This document shows positions 61,145 to 64,000 of a DNA stretch of 64,000 bases, piece after piece. Made by a program: the position numbers and the translations under genes. The DNA comes from Lachnospiraceae bacterium. GTDB taxonomy: Bacteria; Bacillota; Clostridia; Lachnospirales; Lachnospiraceae. How positions within the stretch are numbered: the first letter of the stretch is position 1; the number at the start of each line of letters is the position of its first letter. The DNA lies in assembly GCA_910576335.1 (NCBI GenBank), contig CAJTIU010000003.1, positions 124,001 to 188,000 on the forward strand. The letters run 5' to 3'. The notes under the pieces were generated by a model. The model searched no databases. It was not told the origin of the DNA and worked only from the letters and a program-made list of their open reading frames with translations.

Positions 61145-62758
61145 ATGATGCAGCGGAAAGAGGACCTCCTGAAGGAATCAAGGGAAAGGGCGCTTGAGGA
61201 GGTAAAAGCACTGACTGTGTACGGGCAGGACAATCCATATGAGAGAATACTGGAAAAAGCAAATCCAGAGGATGACAGCTGGATGGAACAGTATGGCCTT
61301 CCGGTTACAGAGATGGAGCGTAAAATGATGCGTTTCTGGTTCCAGGTTCCGAAGGAGAAGCTTGAAGCAATGGGGAATGTGATAGCGGAAGCATTTCTCC
61401 ATGGATTTATCAGCCAGAGCCGTGACAGAAGGGGCAGAAGACGGGTGCGTTTCTTTTATCAGATAGGCCAGGAGGCGCTGGCAAAGGAAACTGTGCGCGC
61501 GCTGAAGGAGAAGGGCCTGCTTCCTGTGATCACAAGGCCTAAGGGACTGTCCGGCGAGAGCAGGAAACAGGAAGTACATTTGTCAGATGAGGGGCTTTTT
61601 GAGATGGAGTGCGCGGCGTACGGGGAAGCAATGCGCTGCTTTGAAAAGGAGCTTAAGGATACATGCGGTATGATCGGGATTGACCAGTTCGGGGAGGAGG
61701 CCTCTTATGAGGCGCCTTCCCAGGGAGAGGACGGCTTTTCGGAAAAGGAGAGGGAACTCTCTGCACGCCTCAGTGCAGCAAAGGCCGGCCAGGAAGCAGA
61801 GTGGATCAGGCCGTCGGAAATCTCCTTCTGTAAGGCCGCATTTCCCAACATGCTGGTGGGGGACCGGTTTGAACAGATCTTCCAGGATTTTTATGACCTT
61901 AATATGCAGCGTTCAGAGCCCTTCGAGAGATACCAGCAGGCGCTGATCGACGGGCTTGATATCTGTGAATATGTGGAGATGAAGGGATTCGGGGGAAATG
62001 AGACAGATCTCCGGATTCACCTGGGAGAGCTCCGAAATCCGGAGAAAGAGACAAAGTTTTTAAACTGCGGAGGCGATCTTAACATTCCTTACGGTGAAGT
62101 ATTCACCACGCCGCGTCTTGGGGGCACGGCCGGGCGGCTTCATGTGGAGGAAATCTGCCTGAAGGGAATCTTTTACCATGGGCTTAAGATCGATTTTCAG
62201 GATGGCCGTGTGACGGATGCGGACTGTCTTGAGGGAAAGAAGCATGTGACGGAGAACCTGCTGTATCCCCATGAGAATATAACGATGGGAGAATTTGCAG
62301 TGGGCACAAATACCAGGGCGTATGCCCTTGCCGAAAAATATGGGATTGGCACGCGGATGCCGATTCTTCTCTATGAGAAGATGGGCCCGCACATTGCGAT
62401 CGGGGACCCGTGCTTTGCAAGATCTGAGGAAGCGCCGATCTATAACATGTATGACCAGAAGGAGATGGTCTGCAGGGCGAACGAGGTGACGGAGATGGTC
62501 TGCAGGGCGGACGAGGTGACAGAGATGGTCTGCAGGGTGAACGAGGCGGCGGAAAGAAGCTGCGAAAAGGAACGGGTCTATTATGAGAAGCATATTGACA
62601 TTACCCTGCCCTACCATCAGGTGGAATATCTGCGGGGAATCCGTCCGGACGGCTCCATGCTGTATTTCATCCGAAAGGGAAGATTCGTGCTGGAAGGTAC
62701 GGAAGGGCTAAACGAGGGATTTTCATGCTTTAAAGAAAGGAACGAAGAGAAACAATGA
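61145..62758 (+). CDS. M29-family aminopeptidase
   Basis: 537 residues; the start may be the second ATG at 61148. Metal-dependent aminopeptidase of the M29 (AmpS, PepS) type that trims N-terminal residues from peptides. LRIHLGELRNPEKETKFLNC, GGDLNIPYGEVFTTP (metal-binding Glu), GEFAVGTNTRAYALAEKYGI and HIAIGDPC hold the conserved metal ligands. An odd feature is a 30-base tandem triplication at 62465-62554, giving EMVCRANEVT-type units three times. It lies directly after oppA and ends in an ATGA overlap with the next gene, so it should process imported peptides. Confidence 0.85.
   Translation: MMQRKEDLLKESRERALEEVKALTVYGQDNPYERILEKANPEDDSWMEQYGLPVTEMERKMMRFWFQVPKEKLEAMGNVIAEAFLHGFISQSRDRRGRRRVRFFYQIGQEALAKETVRALKEKGLLPVITRPKGLSGESRKQEVHLSDEGLFEMECAAYGEAMRCFEKELKDTCGMIGIDQFGEEASYEAPSQGEDGFSEKERELSARLSAAKAGQEAEWIRPSEISFCKAAFPNMLVGDRFEQIFQDFYDLNMQRSEPFERYQQALIDGLDICEYVEMKGFGGNETDLRIHLGELRNPEKETKFLNCGGDLNIPYGEVFTTPRLGGTAGRLHVEEICLKGIFYHGLKIDFQDGRVTDADCLEGKKHVTENLLYPHENITMGEFAVGTNTRAYALAEKYGIGTRMPILLYEKMGPHIAIGDPCFARSEEAPIYNMYDQKEMVCRANEVTEMVCRADEVTEMVCRVNEAAERSCEKERVYYEKHIDITLPYHQVEYLRGIRPDGSMLYFIRKGRFVLEGTEGLNEGFSCFKERNEEKQ
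62465..62554 (+). repeat. Three 30-bp tandem repeats inside the M29 peptidase gene
   Basis: Units at 62465-62494, 62495-62524 and 62525-62554 encode MVCRANEVTE, MVCRADEVTE and MVCRVNEAAE. They keep the frame and differ at only a few bases, so the expansion is recent; it adds three Cys residues in a surface loop. Confidence 0.9.
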
Positions 62759-63945
62759 GAACACTTTACTTTGGAAAGTGGATGTATACGGCAGATGAAA
62801 AGGGAACTGTGCTTAAAGACTTTGGGATGCTTGCAGAGGATGGCAGAATTGTGTGGATTAAGCCGCGCCAGGAAGCAGAGGAAGAGACGGCAGATAAGGT
62901 GGTAACACTAGGAGAATCTTACGTGGCTCCTGGTTTTATTGACAGCCATGTGCATCTGGTTCCTGACGGGGGATGGAATGAGGAGACTCCCAATGAGGAG
63001 AGGAAGAACGCCGCGCTGGTCTGCGAAGGTGTATCGAATGCCAGAGAGCTTCTAAAGGCAGGGGTCGTGGCATGCCGTGACCTGGGGTCCTATAAGGGAT
63101 ATGCGCTTGGTATCCGGGATGCAGTAAAGAAAGGTCTTCTTGAAGGGCCGGAGATTATGGCATGCGGTCGTGCGGTATGTGCCAGGGGCGGCCATGGCTA
63201 TGAGATCGGCTATGAGGTAAACGGAGCAAACGAGATGAGAGGCGCTGTCAGGCAGGTTGTAAAGGACGGCGCTGACGTGGTGAAGATCATGGCTTCCGGG
63301 GGAGTGAATTCCCCAGGGCCGGAGCCTGGACCCTGTGAGCTTACGAAAGAGGAGATCTGGTGTGCGGTAGAGACAGCACATGCGTGGGGAAGAAAGGCCG
63401 GTGTGCATGCCCACGGGAATACGGCAATCCGCCGCTGTGTGGAGGCGGGTGTGGATTCTGTGGAGCACGGTGTATTCATGACAGAGGATATTATGGATAT
63501 GATGGCAGAAATGGGGACATTTCTTGTGCCTACCCTGTGTGCGCCCTACTATGCGGTGACAGAGGGCCTTAAGAGGGAGCCGGATAATCCGGACCATGCA
63601 AAGAGCCGGGAGGTTCTAAAAAGGCACAGGGATGTTCTGAAGCGCTGTGCCGAAAAGGGAGTAAAGATCGCCATGGGAACTGACGCGGGCTGTCCCTTTA
63701 ATCCCTTCCGTGAGGCAGCCTATGAGATGGTGCTGATGGTAGAGGCAGGGCTTACGCCCGGGCAGGCCCTTGACGCGGCCACAAGGGGCGGAGCCGGACT
63801 TTTAGGCCTTGACAGTCTCGGAAGCCTGGAAGCCGGGAAGGCGGCAAGCTTCGTCTGCCTTTCAGGGAATCCACTTGAAGAGATTGAGCAGGTCCGCAAT
63901 GTAGAGGCGGTTTACCTGAATGGAAAAAAGGTAAATCTTGAGTAA
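62755..63945 (+). CDS. Amidohydrolase-family protein (imidazolonepropionase/prolidase-like)
   Basis: 396 residues. The metal-dependent amidohydrolase barrel is clear: GFIDSHVHLVPDGG with the HxH motif, VVKIMASGGVNSPGPEPGPC with the bridging Lys region, AGVHAHGNTAIRRCVEAGVD and SVEHGVFMTEDIMD with the two further His ligands, and MGTDAGCPFNPF with the catalytic Asp. The pattern is that of the Xaa-Pro-type dipeptidases of the superfamily, so it may cleave dipeptides or cyclic imides arising from imported peptides. Its ATG overlaps the previous stop. Confidence 0.8.
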   Translation: MRTLYFGKWMYTADEKGTVLKDFGMLAEDGRIVWIKPRQEAEEETADKVVTLGESYVAPGFIDSHVHLVPDGGWNEETPNEERKNAALVCEGVSNARELLKAGVVACRDLGSYKGYALGIRDAVKKGLLEGPEIMACGRAVCARGGHGYEIGYEVNGANEMRGAVRQVVKDGADVVKIMASGGVNSPGPEPGPCELTKEEIWCAVETAHAWGRKAGVHAHGNTAIRRCVEAGVDSVEHGVFMTEDIMDMMAEMGTFLVPTLCAPYYAVTEGLKREPDNPDHAKSREVLKRHRDVLKRCAEKGVKIAMGTDAGCPFNPFREAAYEMVLMVEAGLTPGQALDAATRGGAGLLGLDSLGSLEAGKAASFVCLSGNPLEEIEQVRNVEAVYLNGKKVNLE

Positions 63946-63961
63946 AAAAGGGGGATAAGAG

Positions 63962-64000
63962 ATGGCAGAGTTTTCATTTTACCAGCCTGTGAGGATGGAG
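63962..64000 (+). CDS. 5' end of a further gene, cut by the window edge
   Basis: ATG 63962, with GGGGGATAAGAG upstream, opens a frame MAEFSFYQPVRME that runs to the end. An N-terminus of this style (FxFYxPxxxxxG) occurs in iron-containing alcohol dehydrogenases, but 13 residues cannot settle it. It would be the next gene of the peptide operon. Confidence 0.5.
   Translation, partial: MAEFSFYQPVRME

Overview
The window looks like chromosomal DNA of a gut-type anaerobic Firmicute, most likely a Lachnospiraceae (Clostridium cluster XIVa). The basis is inference from gene content: a selenocysteine-containing amino-acid reductase cluster, tryptophanase, a SAM-I riboswitch before metK, strong AGGAGG ribosome sites, and a glycan locus of a style I associate with this family. 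I saw no rRNA, tRNA or CRISPR array.

Layout. (1) 1-3400: the end of a possible defence operon (DUF3696-type AAA ATPase plus an unknown partner), then a gene graveyard with an AlbA_2-like fragment and an ISAs1-type transposase remnant. (2) 3400-5250: a TnpB-like protein in which all three RuvC catalytic positions are replaced (A256, M340, K419) while the zinc finger is intact. It is followed by about 470 bases of structured non-coding DNA and looks like an RNA-guided, nuclease-dead regulator (TldR-like). (3) 5240-6860: a membrane-anchored and a secreted surface protein. (4) 7110-25850: thirteen co-directional genes for a surface glycan (GT2 and GT4 transferases, methyltransferases, radical SAM, HAD, acyltransferase, DUF4422). 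Nearly every protein carries the same small Rossmann-like module. Base composition shifts from AT-rich to GC-richer along the locus. (5) 25850-31200: a zinc-ribbon protein and a 1540-residue flagellin with an HExxH peptidase and a glycine-rich beta-helix-like insert (flagellinolysin-like), bracketed by two near-identical palindromic repeats.

(6) 31230-38250: two secreted proteins on the minus strand, an IS1182-family element, an AraC regulator and a GH36 alpha-galactosidase. (7) 38400-42080: YczE-like membrane protein, a small unknown protein, shikimate kinase and murA. (8) 42060-47980: a grd-type cluster: truncated grdA selenoprotein (minus strand), then component-B subunits (the second with an in-frame UGA = Sec350), an NSS-family transporter, grdX and a TetR regulator. 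Its promoter has an operator-like motif between -35 and -10 that is repeated exactly 64 bases downstream. (9) 48130-51925: SAM-I riboswitch and metK, then a two-component system. (10) 51945-55280: minus-strand tryptophanase, YheO-type regulator and an APH-like kinase. (11) 55310-64000: oligopeptide ABC transporter, M29 aminopeptidase, amidohydrolase, and the start of another gene.

A family of long perfect palindromes sharing the core GGGACGGGG...CCCCGTCCC occurs seven times (25850, 31150, 35777, 35971, 42077, 46759, 51928), mostly at gene ends. One supplies the stop codon of a gene, one sits at the break of grdA, and one lies directly before the alpha-galactosidase ribosome site. Many starts were moved downstream of the longest reading frame on the basis of ribosome sites. 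All family assignments are from motif recognition by eye; no database search was possible.
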